Positions 1 to 7,326 of a stretch of DNA of 13,165 bases are shown here, piece after piece (the first letter of the stretch is position 1; each line of letters begins with the position of its first letter). This DNA comes from Pelagibacteraceae bacterium TMED146. Lineage in GTDB: Bacteria > Pseudomonadota > Alphaproteobacteria > Pelagibacterales > Pelagibacteraceae. The notes below the pieces were generated by a model. That model worked only from the letters and a program-made list of their open reading frames with translations, did not search any database and was not told the origin of the DNA. The translations under genes and the position numbers were made by a program. The stretch lies in the NCBI GenBank assembly GCA_002171085.1, contig NHGV01000012.1:47499-60663 (forward strand), given 5' to 3'.

Positions 1-393
<393 letters not shown>

Positions 394-428
394 ATAGAGA
401 AAAAAATTAATTTATTTTGAAAAAATGT

Positions 429-992
429 CTATTTATCAGACTTTTTTGATACATAAACCATAGAAGGTCTTAAAAGCCTATCATGCATCTGATAGCCTTT
501 TTGCATTTCCTCAACGACAGTTCCTGGTGATTTATCACTTTCTTTTTCGCCAATAGCCTGGTGAAGGTTTGGGTCGAAAGGCTTATCCAAACAATCAATA
601 TATTTAATTGAACTTTTTTCGAGTGTACTTTGAAGTTCTTTTTCAATCATTTCAATACCACTTAAAATATTTTTAAATTCATCTGTTTTAAATTTTTCAT
701 CATTTTTAAATATTTGAAAAGCTCGGTCTAAATTGTCAGTCAAACCAAGTATTTGCTGAGCGAAACTAAATGAACCGTATTTTAAAATATCTTCTTTTTC
801 TTGCTCGTGATTTTTTCTAAGATTTTGATTTTCAGCTAGTAATCTTAAATATTTATCATTTAAGTCATTTAACTTATCTTCAATATTATCTTCTAGATTT
901 TCTTTAGCTTCCGTTAAGTGGTCTTCGTCTTTACTATTTTCCTCAACTTTGTTTTGATTTTCTTTTTTTATTTCGTCTTTATTGTCACTCAT
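429..992 (-). CDS. grpE: GrpE, nucleotide exchange factor of DnaK
   Basis: GrpE is a dimeric cytoplasmic cochaperone that releases ADP from DnaK. The 187-residue protein has the family layout: an acidic, disordered N-terminus (residues 1-40), a long helix from about 35 to 125 that forms the dimer coiled coil (ending near IEMIEKELQSTLEK), and a C-terminal beta domain with FDPNLHQAI (139-147) and the signature from GTVVEEMQKGY (157-167) to LLRPSMVYV. The ATG at 992 is preferred over in-frame upstream ATGs at 1010 and 1040. The upstream extension is hydrophobic and unlike GrpE N-termini, and a heat-shock-type promoter overlaps the 1040 start. The gene sits upstream of dnaK on the same strand and is divergent from rph. 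No Shine-Dalgarno is visible. Confidence 0.95.
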   Translation of the reverse strand: MSDNKDEIKKENQNKVEENSKDEDHLTEAKENLEDNIEDKLNDLNDKYLRLLAENQNLRKNHEQEKEDILKYGSFSFAQQILGLTDNLDRAFQIFKNDEKFKTDEFKNILSGIEMIEKELQSTLEKSSIKYIDCLDKPFDPNLHQAIGEKESDKSPGTVVEEMQKGYQMHDRLLRPSMVYVSKKSDK

Positions 993-1000
993 AATATTAA

Positions 1001-1028
1001 TTGTTTGCATGCTATATAGTGATAGAAT
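1001..1028 (+). promoter_or_regulatory. Possible sigma-70 promoter of rph-rdgB
   Basis: TTGTTT (1001-1006) and TAGAAT (1023-1028) are separated by 16 nt and point towards rph. The leader would be only about a dozen bases and lacks a Shine-Dalgarno. In DNA this AT-rich such matches arise by chance, so this is only a candidate. It overlaps the grpE promoter on the other strand. Confidence 0.3.
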
Positions 1029-1041
1029 AATAAAATCCAAG
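1014..1041 (-). promoter_or_regulatory. Probable RpoH-type promoter of grpE
   Basis: On the minus strand CTTGGAT (1035-1041), a 13-nt spacer and CACTATAT (1014-1021) resemble the heat-shock promoter in front of dnaK, with identical spacing. The -10 box is weaker than CCCCATAT but close to the CnCTATAT style reported for alphaproteobacterial RpoH promoters. Transcription would start near 1007, leaving a leader of about 15 nt before the ATG at 992. The site ends only 5 bp from the rph start codon, so both divergent genes share very little DNA. Confidence 0.55.
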
Positions 1042-1046
1042 ACTTT

Positions 1047-1760
1047 ATGAGAAATAATCGGTCAAATACAGAATTAAGGCCTGTCGAAATTATACCAAAT
1101 TACATTAATAATGCGGATGGTTCTTGTCTAATAAAGTTTGGAAATACCCATGTAATTTGCACAGCATCTTATGAAGATAAAGTCCCAAGATGGCTGAGGG
1201 GATCTGGAAAAGGCTGGGTTACTGCTGAGTATGGAATGCTACCAAGATCAACTAATGAAAGAATGAGAAGAGAAGCATCTGCTGGAAAAATAGGTGGCAG
1301 AACATCTGAAATTCAAAGATTAATTGGAAGGTCTTTGAGAGCCGGTATTGATTTAAGTTTACTAGGTGAGAACTTAATAACGATCGATTGCGATGTGATA
1401 CAGGCAGATGGTGGCACAAGAACAGCTTCTATAACCGGGGGATTTGTGGCTTTGAATCAATGTATTAAGATTTTACAAGATAAAAAATTCATTAATACCA
1501 ACCCAATTAAAAATCATGTCGCCGCAATTAGTTGTGGCGTTGTAAATGGAGAGACCCTTGTAGACCTTGACTATAAAGAAGACAGTGGAGCAGATGTGGA
1601 TGCTAATTTTGTTATAAATGAAAAAAACCAAATTATTGAACTTCAGTTAACTGGTGAACAAACAGCCTGTTCCGAAGAAAAATTAAACGAAATGTTAAAA
1701 TATTCTAAACAATCAATACAATTGCTTATTCAAAAACAAAAAGAAGCTTTAAGTGCATAG
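1047..1760 (+). CDS. rph: Ribonuclease PH
   Basis: RNase PH is a hexameric, phosphate-dependent 3'-5' exoribonuclease that trims the 3' ends of tRNA precursors, releasing nucleoside diphosphates. The 237-residue protein matches the usual length (about 238) and is collinear with the family: an N-terminal NNRSNTELRPVEI segment, FGNTHVICTAS (31-41), the basic stretch around NERMRREASAGKIGGRTSEI (70-89), RLIGRSLRA (91-99), and the phosphate-binding GGTRTASITGG (122-132). The acidic segment VDLDYKEDSGADVD near 172-185 is the conserved metal/catalytic region. The ATG at 1047 gives the standard N-terminus. The 3' end overlaps rdgB by 8 bp, so the two are probably translationally coupled. The rph-rdgB pairing divergent from grpE is common in alphaproteobacteria. 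Confidence 0.97.
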   Translation: MRNNRSNTELRPVEIIPNYINNADGSCLIKFGNTHVICTASYEDKVPRWLRGSGKGWVTAEYGMLPRSTNERMRREASAGKIGGRTSEIQRLIGRSLRAGIDLSLLGENLITIDCDVIQADGGTRTASITGGFVALNQCIKILQDKKFINTNPIKNHVAAISCGVVNGETLVDLDYKEDSGADVDANFVINEKNQIIELQLTGEQTACSEEKLNEMLKYSKQSIQLLIQKQKEALSA

Positions 1761-2364
1761 ACTTTATCAATTAAAAAAAGTTCAAAAACTCTTATTAGCA
1801 ACAAATAATTCTGGAAAATTTCGAGAATTAAAAGAAATTTTACCAAAGAAAATAAAATACTTTAAGCCAAAAGACTTCAGATTAGGAGAACCTGTTGAAA
1901 ACGGAAAAACATTTAAATCTAATGCAAAAATAAAGTCTTTATATGCTGCTAAAAGAACAGGTTTAGTTTGTATCTCTGATGATTCTGGACTTGAAGTAGA
2001 TGCTTTAAGCAAAAAACCTGGAATATATTCTGCTAGGTGGGCAGGTCCTACAAAAAACTTTGATATAGCAATAAAAAAAGTTTTTAAATTATTAAATAAA
2101 AAAAAAAAATTAAATTCAAAAGCTAGATTTATTTGTGCAATTTCAATTGCATTCCCTGATGGTAAATCATTTGAGTTTCAAGGAAAGGTTGAAGGATATA
2201 TTAGTTTTCCTGCAAGAGGGAAAAAAGGATTTGGCTATGATCCAATATTTATTCCAAAAGGTGAAAAAAAAACTTTTGCTCAAATTGGAAAGTTAAAAAA
2301 AAATAAGATTTCACATCGATATGATGCTTTTGTGAAAATTAAAAAATATTTTAAATTTTCTTAA
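1753..2364 (+). CDS. rdgB: dITP/XTP pyrophosphatase (RdgB/HAM1 family)
   Basis: This enzyme hydrolyses non-canonical purine nucleoside triphosphates (dITP, XTP, ITP) to monophosphates plus pyrophosphate, keeping deaminated bases out of DNA and RNA. Family motifs are in order: ATNNSGKFRE (16-25), the metal-binding SDDSGLEVDAL (75-85), PGIYSARWAG (89-98), GFGYDPIF (159-166) and the C-terminal SHR (187-189). The length of 203 residues is normal. The start is GTG at 1753, overlapping the end of rph by 8 bp; no ATG exists before the first motif, and a weak AGAAG lies about 6 nt upstream. A run of 12 A at 2098-2109 encodes Lys-Lys-Lys-Lys. The 3' end overlaps the convergent neighbour by 14 bp. Confidence 0.95.
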   Translation: MHRLYQLKKVQKLLLATNNSGKFRELKEILPKKIKYFKPKDFRLGEPVENGKTFKSNAKIKSLYAAKRTGLVCISDDSGLEVDALSKKPGIYSARWAGPTKNFDIAIKKVFKLLNKKKKLNSKARFICAISIAFPDGKSFEFQGKVEGYISFPARGKKGFGYDPIFIPKGEKKTFAQIGKLKKNKISHRYDAFVKIKKYFKFS

Positions 2365-3493
2365 ACTTTTTATTTTCAATTTTATATAAAATTAAATCTC
2401 TATCAGTTTTGTTTTCCTTGATAGTAAAATCTCCAGTTTTACCTTTGTAAGTACCGTTAAACATAGAAGCTTTCAATTGTTGTTCTTTCGTTGAAAACCA
2501 AATGGCTGATGCGAGCGGTATAATATCGAATGATAAAGTTTCTAAATGATAAATATTTCTACCAAAATTTTTTTTATATTTTTGATTAAGTTCTTGGTAA
2601 CCATTCAAATTTATTGAGGGAAATATTAAGTTTTCTAAAGATGGTTCTTTTAAATATTTATTATCAAACCATAGATTAAGAGTAATAAACTGCACATCTT
2701 TATAATTTGCATCATAAAAATCAAAATAGGAAATAGATGAAATAAGCTCATCATCAAAGGATGAGACAAAAACTTTTTTAAAATTTACCTTTTCTTTTGT
2801 GTCATGCTTTTTCATTGACTCAATAAGTTTTTCATCAAGGTTATCTTCTACTTTTTCTAATTTTTTAATTTCTTCTAGGTGTTTTTTATTTCTGTAACTG
2901 TAGTTGGTAATTTTTTTTGTCTGATTTCCTATATCTTTAAAATCTTTATAAATAACTACATTAGAAGATTTGGACTTAAATTTTTTACTTTTTTCTAAAA
3001 CTTTTTTAGTAAACGCACTATTGTCGCCAAAAAAAATAAACTTTTCATTATTTTGAAATAACTTAATTAAAGAATTTATCTGAGAATTAAGATTTACGCC
3101 AAAATTAATTACATTTGGAAAAATATTTTCTTCTCTATTGCTATAAGAAATAAAAAGTTTTTCTTTAAATCCTTCTATATTTTTTATCTCATTTATAGTA
3201 TCGTAAAAAATAGGACCAACAAATAGGTCGACTTTTTTATTAATACCTTGCCTGAATGCATTAATTGCACCGGCTTTTGAACTTTGAGTATCAAGAGGTA
3301 TAATTTTTATATTTAAATTCTTTAATTCAAATATTGTAATTAAAATACTTTGATAAATATTATTTCCTAATAACTCATGATCACCACTTAATGGCAAAAT
3401 TGCTCCAATTTTTAACTCTGATTTAGCATAGGCTGAATAATTTAATATTAAGAAAAGATAGCAAAAAATGACTATTTTAAATATTTTTTTCAT
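2351..3493 (-). CDS. Periplasmic binding-fold protein, LpoA/LppC-like (penicillin-binding protein activator family)
   Basis: The 380-residue product begins with a signal peptide: positive MKK, a hydrophobic core to about residue 19, and a probable signal peptidase I site at AYA|K (21-23). There is no lipobox cysteine at the end of the core. The mature part has a type I periplasmic-binding fold: LKIGAILPLSGDHELLGN (27-44) and VDLFVGPIFYDT (88-99) are typical of the LppC/LpoA and branched-chain amino-acid receptor superfamily. A lysine/glutamate-rich, probably helical stretch occupies about 200-240. The gene is divergent from rsmI, exactly as lpoA (yraM) is in E. coli, which is the main reason for preferring a cell-wall role (activation of a peptidoglycan synthase) over solute binding. 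E. coli LpoA is a lipoprotein with an extra N-terminal TPR domain; neither is present here. The function is inferred. Confidence 0.7.
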   Translation of the reverse strand: MKKIFKIVIFCYLFLILNYSAYAKSELKIGAILPLSGDHELLGNNIYQSILITIFELKNLNIKIIPLDTQSSKAGAINAFRQGINKKVDLFVGPIFYDTINEIKNIEGFKEKLFISYSNREENIFPNVINFGVNLNSQINSLIKLFQNNEKFIFFGDNSAFTKKVLEKSKKFKSKSSNVVIYKDFKDIGNQTKKITNYSYRNKKHLEEIKKLEKVEDNLDEKLIESMKKHDTKEKVNFKKVFVSSFDDELISSISYFDFYDANYKDVQFITLNLWFDNKYLKEPSLENLIFPSINLNGYQELNQKYKKNFGRNIYHLETLSFDIIPLASAIWFSTKEQQLKASMFNGTYKGKTGDFTIKENKTDRDLILYKIENKKFKKI

Positions 3494-3506
3494 TTTATAT
3501 CGAACA

Positions 3507-3534
3507 GTTATACATAATTATAATATTTGTTAAA
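3507..3534 (-). promoter_or_regulatory. Possible promoter of the LpoA-like gene in the divergent rsmI intergenic region
   Basis: On the minus strand TTTAAC (3529-3534), a 16-nt spacer and TATAAC (3507-3512) preceded by TG form a candidate extended -10 promoter. The 44-bp gap also holds the self-complementary ATTATAAT (3517-3524), whose TATAAT (3519-3524) on the plus strand could serve rsmI, although no convincing -35 box accompanies it. AT-richness makes these weak calls. Confidence 0.3.
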
Positions 3535-3537
3535 TTT

Positions 3538-4374
3538 ATGAACATCCAAAAAACAAAAATTACACCTGCATTATATATAGTTTCTACACCAATTGGTAAT
3601 TTAGGCGACGTTTCAAAAAGACAACAGGAAATATTATCAGGTTCAGATTATATTTTGTGTGAAGATACAAGGGTAACATCTAAATTACTTAATTATTTAA
3701 ATATTAAAAAAAAATTAATTTCATATCACTCATTTAATGAAAAAAATAAAACTGATAAGTTAATAAATGACCTTAAAGAAAACAAAATTTTATCATTAGT
3801 ATCTGATGCTGGAACACCAGCACTAAGTGATCCGGGTCGGATAATTATTTCCAAATGTCACGACGAGGAGATTAAGGTGATACCAATACCTGGGCCATCA
3901 GCGATCACGGCTTCAATGTCTGTATCTGGTTTTATCGATAACTTTTATTTTTGTGGATTTATTCCAAAAAAAAATAAAGAAATTGAAAATTATTTATTAA
4001 AGTTAAAGCCAATCAAGTCATGTTTACTTTTTTTTATGCCCGCAAGAGATTTAAGAAAAAATTCAGATTACTTGGTAAAGTTTTTTAAGAAAACAAAATT
4101 TTTTTTAGCTCGAGAAATAACCAAAGTTCACGAAACTTATATTAGAGATGATATTAAAAATATTTCTAATTACATTGATGAGAATGACAAAGGTGAAATG
4201 ACATTAATCATTGATAATTCTGTTGCAGAATTGAGCCAAGATATTGATTTAGATAAAGAAATAGAACTTTTAATTGGAAAGATGAGCTCAAAAGATATTG
4301 CCGAATACCTATCAAAAAAACTAGAAATAAATAAAAAATCAATTTATCAGAGAGTAATTGATCTAAATGATTAG
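3538..4374 (+). CDS. rsmI: 16S rRNA (cytidine1402-2'-O)-methyltransferase RsmI
   Basis: RsmI uses S-adenosylmethionine to methylate the ribose of C1402 in 16S rRNA at the decoding centre. The 278-residue protein belongs to the tetrapyrrole-methylase-like fold. Its diagnostic motifs are YIVSTPIGNLGD (13-24), CEDTRVTSKLL (41-51), the SAM-binding VSDAGTPALSDPG (88-100) and IPIPGPSA (115-122), followed by FIPKK (141-145) and FFLAREITKVHE in the second half. The C-terminal helices after about 235 are the small RsmI-specific domain. The ATG at 3538 gives a normal N-terminus without a Shine-Dalgarno. The gene is divergent from the LpoA-like gene, and its stop overlaps the next start by 8 bp (ATGATTAG). 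In many proteobacteria yraN follows rsmI; here it does not. Confidence 0.95.
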   Translation: MNIQKTKITPALYIVSTPIGNLGDVSKRQQEILSGSDYILCEDTRVTSKLLNYLNIKKKLISYHSFNEKNKTDKLINDLKENKILSLVSDAGTPALSDPGRIIISKCHDEEIKVIPIPGPSAITASMSVSGFIDNFYFCGFIPKKNKEIENYLLKLKPIKSCLLFFMPARDLRKNSDYLVKFFKKTKFFLAREITKVHETYIRDDIKNISNYIDENDKGEMTLIIDNSVAELSQDIDLDKEIELLIGKMSSKDIAEYLSKKLEINKKSIYQRVIDLND

Positions 4375-4975
4375 ATATTTTTTTTATTTTTTTTTACTCC
4401 TGTTTATTAATGCATGCGTTCCGGTTGTTGGAGTGTCAACTATAGGTATAATTAAAACTGGTGTTGAAGTTGCGGATGATCCTAGGTCATTAGGTAGAAT
4501 TGTAGATGATAATGTTATTGAAAAAAAGTTTTTATATAAAATCTCTCAAATTGACGAAAAATATTTATTAAAAATAAATGCCAATTCAATTGATGGGAGG
4601 TTTATATTAAAAGGTAATGTCGAGACAATTGATGAAAAAATTAAAATGACAAAAGTTGCTTGGGAGACAAATGGAGTTAGATCAGTTGAAAATATTATCA
4701 AAGTAAACGATCAAAGTTCATTCGCAGATAAAGCTAAAGATTTATTAATTACTTCACAATTTAAAATAAATCTTATTGCTCACAAAGAAGTGAAATCAAA
4801 TAATTTTAGTTTTACAACAATTAACAAGAATTTATATATTTTTGGAATTGCAAGATCTGAAGATGAGCGAAAAATTGTAATAAATGAAGCTAAAGCAGTT
4901 CAAGGAATAAAAGAAGTTATACCGAGTATTTTTTTAAAAGAAGATCTTGCTAATAATCAAAGAATAGCAAATTAG
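4367..4975 (+). CDS. Dual BON-domain outer-membrane lipoprotein (DolP/YraP-like)
   Basis: The 202-residue product starts with a lipoprotein signal peptide: a short hydrophobic core and a lipobox ending FINAC with the lipidated cysteine at residue 17. It then carries two BON-type units, roughly residues 48-115 and 120-192. The segment VADDPRSLGRIVDDNVIE (35-52) closely resembles the region before the first BON domain in DolP/YraP proteins, and ILKGNVETIDEK and LYIFGIARSEDER are the repeated beta-turn segments. DolP-type proteins bind anionic phospholipid in the outer membrane and support envelope integrity and BAM function. The position after rsmI agrees with the gammaproteobacterial lpoA-rsmI-yraN-diaA-dolP order. 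The stop overlaps the convergent maeB stop by 4 bp. The lipoprotein and BON calls are solid; the exact cellular role is inferred. Confidence 0.8.
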   Translation: MIRYFFYFFLLLFINACVPVVGVSTIGIIKTGVEVADDPRSLGRIVDDNVIEKKFLYKISQIDEKYLLKINANSIDGRFILKGNVETIDEKIKMTKVAWETNGVRSVENIIKVNDQSSFADKAKDLLITSQFKINLIAHKEVKSNNFSFTTINKNLYIFGIARSEDERKIVINEAKAVQGIKEVIPSIFLKEDLANNQRIAN

Positions 4976-7251
4976 TATTTTATTATTTCTGAAGAATAAG
5001 CTGCAATTGATGCAAGATTTAAAATTTCCGAGCTTGATGATCTTAATGGAGCGACCTCAATAGGCTGTGCAAGTCCGATTAATAGAGGACCAATCACTTT
5101 ACCGCCCCCTAACTCTTTAAGCATCTTTGTTGAAACTGCAGCAGCGTGAATTGATGGCATGACCAAAACATTTGCATTTCCTACTATTTTAGAGAATGAA
5201 TATGTTGATTGAAATTTTGGATTTAAAGCAACATCTGGCTGCATCTCGCCATCAAATAAAAAATCTACTTTTCTTTTTTCTAACATCTCGACTGCTTGTC
5301 TTACTCTTTTAGTTCTCTCAGTTTCTGGTTGACCAAATGTTGAATGAGATAAAAAGGCAACTCTTGGCTCAAACCCCAAAGTTTCAGCTACCCTTGCACT
5401 TGAAATTGCAATTTCAACAAGCTCTTCTGAAGTGGGGAATTCAATTACATTTGTATCAGCAATTAGAATTGTTTTTCCTTTAGTAACATAAAGACATAAT
5501 CCAAATAGCACTTCATTGCTTCTTGCCCCAACAGATTGAGATAGTTTATCTACGGTAGCTGAAAAGTGTCTTGTATTTCCAGCAACCATTCCGTCTGCAT
5601 CACCACAAGCAACCATACAAGACCCCCAAGTGACTCTGTCTGATTTGACCATTTTATCACATTCTTTTTCCAAGATACCTTTTCTTTGCAATTTTTCATA
5701 AAGATAGTTTTTATATTTTTTTGACTTTTCCGTATCTGTGGAGTTTGTTACTTCAATATTAAAATTTTCGTCTAAACCAATTTTTTTTAATGATGCATTA
5801 AGTTTTTCTTGGTTAGCTATTAATATAGGTTCACCCAAACCATAATTTTTAAATGCTATAGCTGCTTTTAAACTTTCTTCATCTTCACCTTCAGCAAAAA
5901 CTATTCTTTTTTTTGCTTTTTTAATTTTTGAATTAATCCCTTGCATGATACCAACAGAGGGGTCTAGTCTAGCTTCTAGTTCATTAATATAAGCATCAAA
6001 ATCTTTAATTGGTTTTTGAGCTACACCGCTATCCATAGCAGCCTTTGCGACTGCAGTAGGGATTGTTGTGATTAACCTTGGATCAAAAGTAGACGGTATT
6101 ATGTAATTTTTTCCGTAATGAGGTCTGTCACCACCATAGGCCGTAACAACTTCATCTGGGACATCTTCTCTAGCTAGTTTTGCTATAGCTTGGGCCGCAG
6201 CTACTTTCATTTCTTCATTTATAGTTTTTGCTTGTACATCTAATGCTCCTCTAAAAATATATGGAAAACCAATTAAGTTATTTACTTGGTTTGGATAATC
6301 TGATCTTCCTGTAGCTATAATTGCATCATCCCTAACTTCTAAAACTTTTTCTGGTCTAATTTCTGGTTCAGGATTTGCACATGCAAATATGATCGGATTT
6401 TTTGCCATTGATTTAATCATATCTTGAGTGATTGCTCCTGCAGCAGACAAACCTAAAACTACATCAGCACCTTTGATAGCTTGTTCTAAAGTTCTATCTT
6501 CTGTATCAATTGCATGTTTAGATTTCCACTGATCGACTCCTTCTCTTCCACGATAGATAACGCCCTTCCGGTCACACATTGTTACGTTTTCATTTGGCAC
6601 CCCAGAGTTTTTAAAAAGTTCAGTACATGCAATAGCCGATGCACCTGCACCATTAACTACTATTTTTACATCTTTAATTGACTTACCAGAAATATCTAAT
6701 GCATTAATTAATCCGGCTGTTGTAATAATTGCTGTACCATGCTGATCGTCGTGAAAAATGGGTATATCAACTAATTCTTTTAATTTTTGTTCAATAACAA
6801 AACAGTCTGGTGCGCCTATGTCTTCAAGATTAATTCCTCCAAAAGAGCATGCAATATTTCTTACAGTTTTAATGATATCCTCAGCATCTTGTGAGTCCAC
6901 TTCGATATCTATTGAGTCAATGTCGGCAAATCTTTTAAATAATACTGACTTTCCCTCCATTACAGGTTTTGATGCAAGAGCGCCAAGGTTCCCTAAACCT
7001 AAAATTGCTGAACCGTTACTTACTACTGCAACTAAATTTCCTTTGCTTGTATATTCATAAGCAGTTTGAGGATTTTTAGATATTTCTAAAACAGGAACAG
7101 CTACCCCAGGGGAATACGCAAGTGATAGATCTCTTTGAGTTGATAATTGTTTAGAAGATATAATTTCTATCTTCCCAGGCTTATCCTGAATGTGAAAGTC
7201 TAATGCTTCTTTATCAGTATATTTCTCTATTGTTTCTTTTTTTTTAGGCAT
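4972..7251 (-). CDS. maeB: NADP-dependent malic enzyme with phosphotransacetylase-like domain (MaeB type)
   Basis: The enzyme oxidatively decarboxylates malate to pyruvate, usually producing NADPH, and links the TCA cycle to pyruvate and acetyl-CoA pools. The 759-residue length is typical of the large MaeB class. The malic enzyme part spans about 10-430: RDLSLAYSPGVAVPVLEI (40-57, with the catalytic Tyr46), GLGNLGALASKPVMEGK (85-101, with the active-site Lys in SKPV), HDDQHGTA (167-174) and the dinucleotide-binding VVNGAGASAIA (198-208). From about 435 the protein continues as a phosphate acetyl/butyryltransferase-like domain (FAEGEDEES, DGMVAGNTRHFSATV). In characterised MaeB proteins that domain is regulatory and binds acetyl-CoA, without proven transferase activity. 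The gene is single, convergent with the BON gene and divergent from murJ. Cofactor preference is inferred from the family. Confidence 0.95.
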   Translation of the reverse strand: MPKKKETIEKYTDKEALDFHIQDKPGKIEIISSKQLSTQRDLSLAYSPGVAVPVLEISKNPQTAYEYTSKGNLVAVVSNGSAILGLGNLGALASKPVMEGKSVLFKRFADIDSIDIEVDSQDAEDIIKTVRNIACSFGGINLEDIGAPDCFVIEQKLKELVDIPIFHDDQHGTAIITTAGLINALDISGKSIKDVKIVVNGAGASAIACTELFKNSGVPNENVTMCDRKGVIYRGREGVDQWKSKHAIDTEDRTLEQAIKGADVVLGLSAAGAITQDMIKSMAKNPIIFACANPEPEIRPEKVLEVRDDAIIATGRSDYPNQVNNLIGFPYIFRGALDVQAKTINEEMKVAAAQAIAKLAREDVPDEVVTAYGGDRPHYGKNYIIPSTFDPRLITTIPTAVAKAAMDSGVAQKPIKDFDAYINELEARLDPSVGIMQGINSKIKKAKKRIVFAEGEDEESLKAAIAFKNYGLGEPILIANQEKLNASLKKIGLDENFNIEVTNSTDTEKSKKYKNYLYEKLQRKGILEKECDKMVKSDRVTWGSCMVACGDADGMVAGNTRHFSATVDKLSQSVGARSNEVLFGLCLYVTKGKTILIADTNVIEFPTSEELVEIAISSARVAETLGFEPRVAFLSHSTFGQPETERTKRVRQAVEMLEKRKVDFLFDGEMQPDVALNPKFQSTYSFSKIVGNANVLVMPSIHAAAVSTKMLKELGGGKVIGPLLIGLAQPIEVAPLRSSSSEILNLASIAAYSSEIIKY

Positions 7252-7282
7252 TCAAAGTTTTGTCGTATTATTATGGTGGAAG

Positions 7283-7312
7283 ATTATTAATCCAGAAGAT
7301 ATGAGGTGTAAA
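7283..7312 (-). promoter_or_regulatory. Candidate sigma-70 promoter of maeB
   Basis: On the minus strand TTTACA (7307-7312) and AATAAT (7283-7288) are separated by 18 nt, each matching five of six consensus positions. Transcription would start near 7276, leaving a leader of about 25 nt. The 75-bp maeB-murJ gap must also hold the murJ promoter, for which I see no convincing plus-strand match. Confidence 0.4.
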
Positions 7313-7326
7313 CAACTTATATTTAT

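Noticed and set aside
993..1040. Longer grpE reading frame starting at 1040 or 1010
   Set aside because: The added residues are hydrophobic and unlike any GrpE N-terminus, and the probable promoter at 1014-1041 would lie inside the gene. ATG at 992 fits the family better.
1782..2012. Minus-strand open frame opposite rdgB
   Set aside because: It is a shadow of a well-conserved enzyme on the other strand and shows no recognisable domain.
6758..7060. Plus-strand open frame of 100 codons inside maeB
   Set aside because: Lies wholly antisense to the conserved malic enzyme domain, low-complexity serine-rich composition, no family match recognised.
7252..7326. Riboswitch or small RNA in the maeB-murJ gap
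   Set aside because: Only 75 bp, without convincing stems or known aptamer motifs; it is fully accounted for by divergent promoters.
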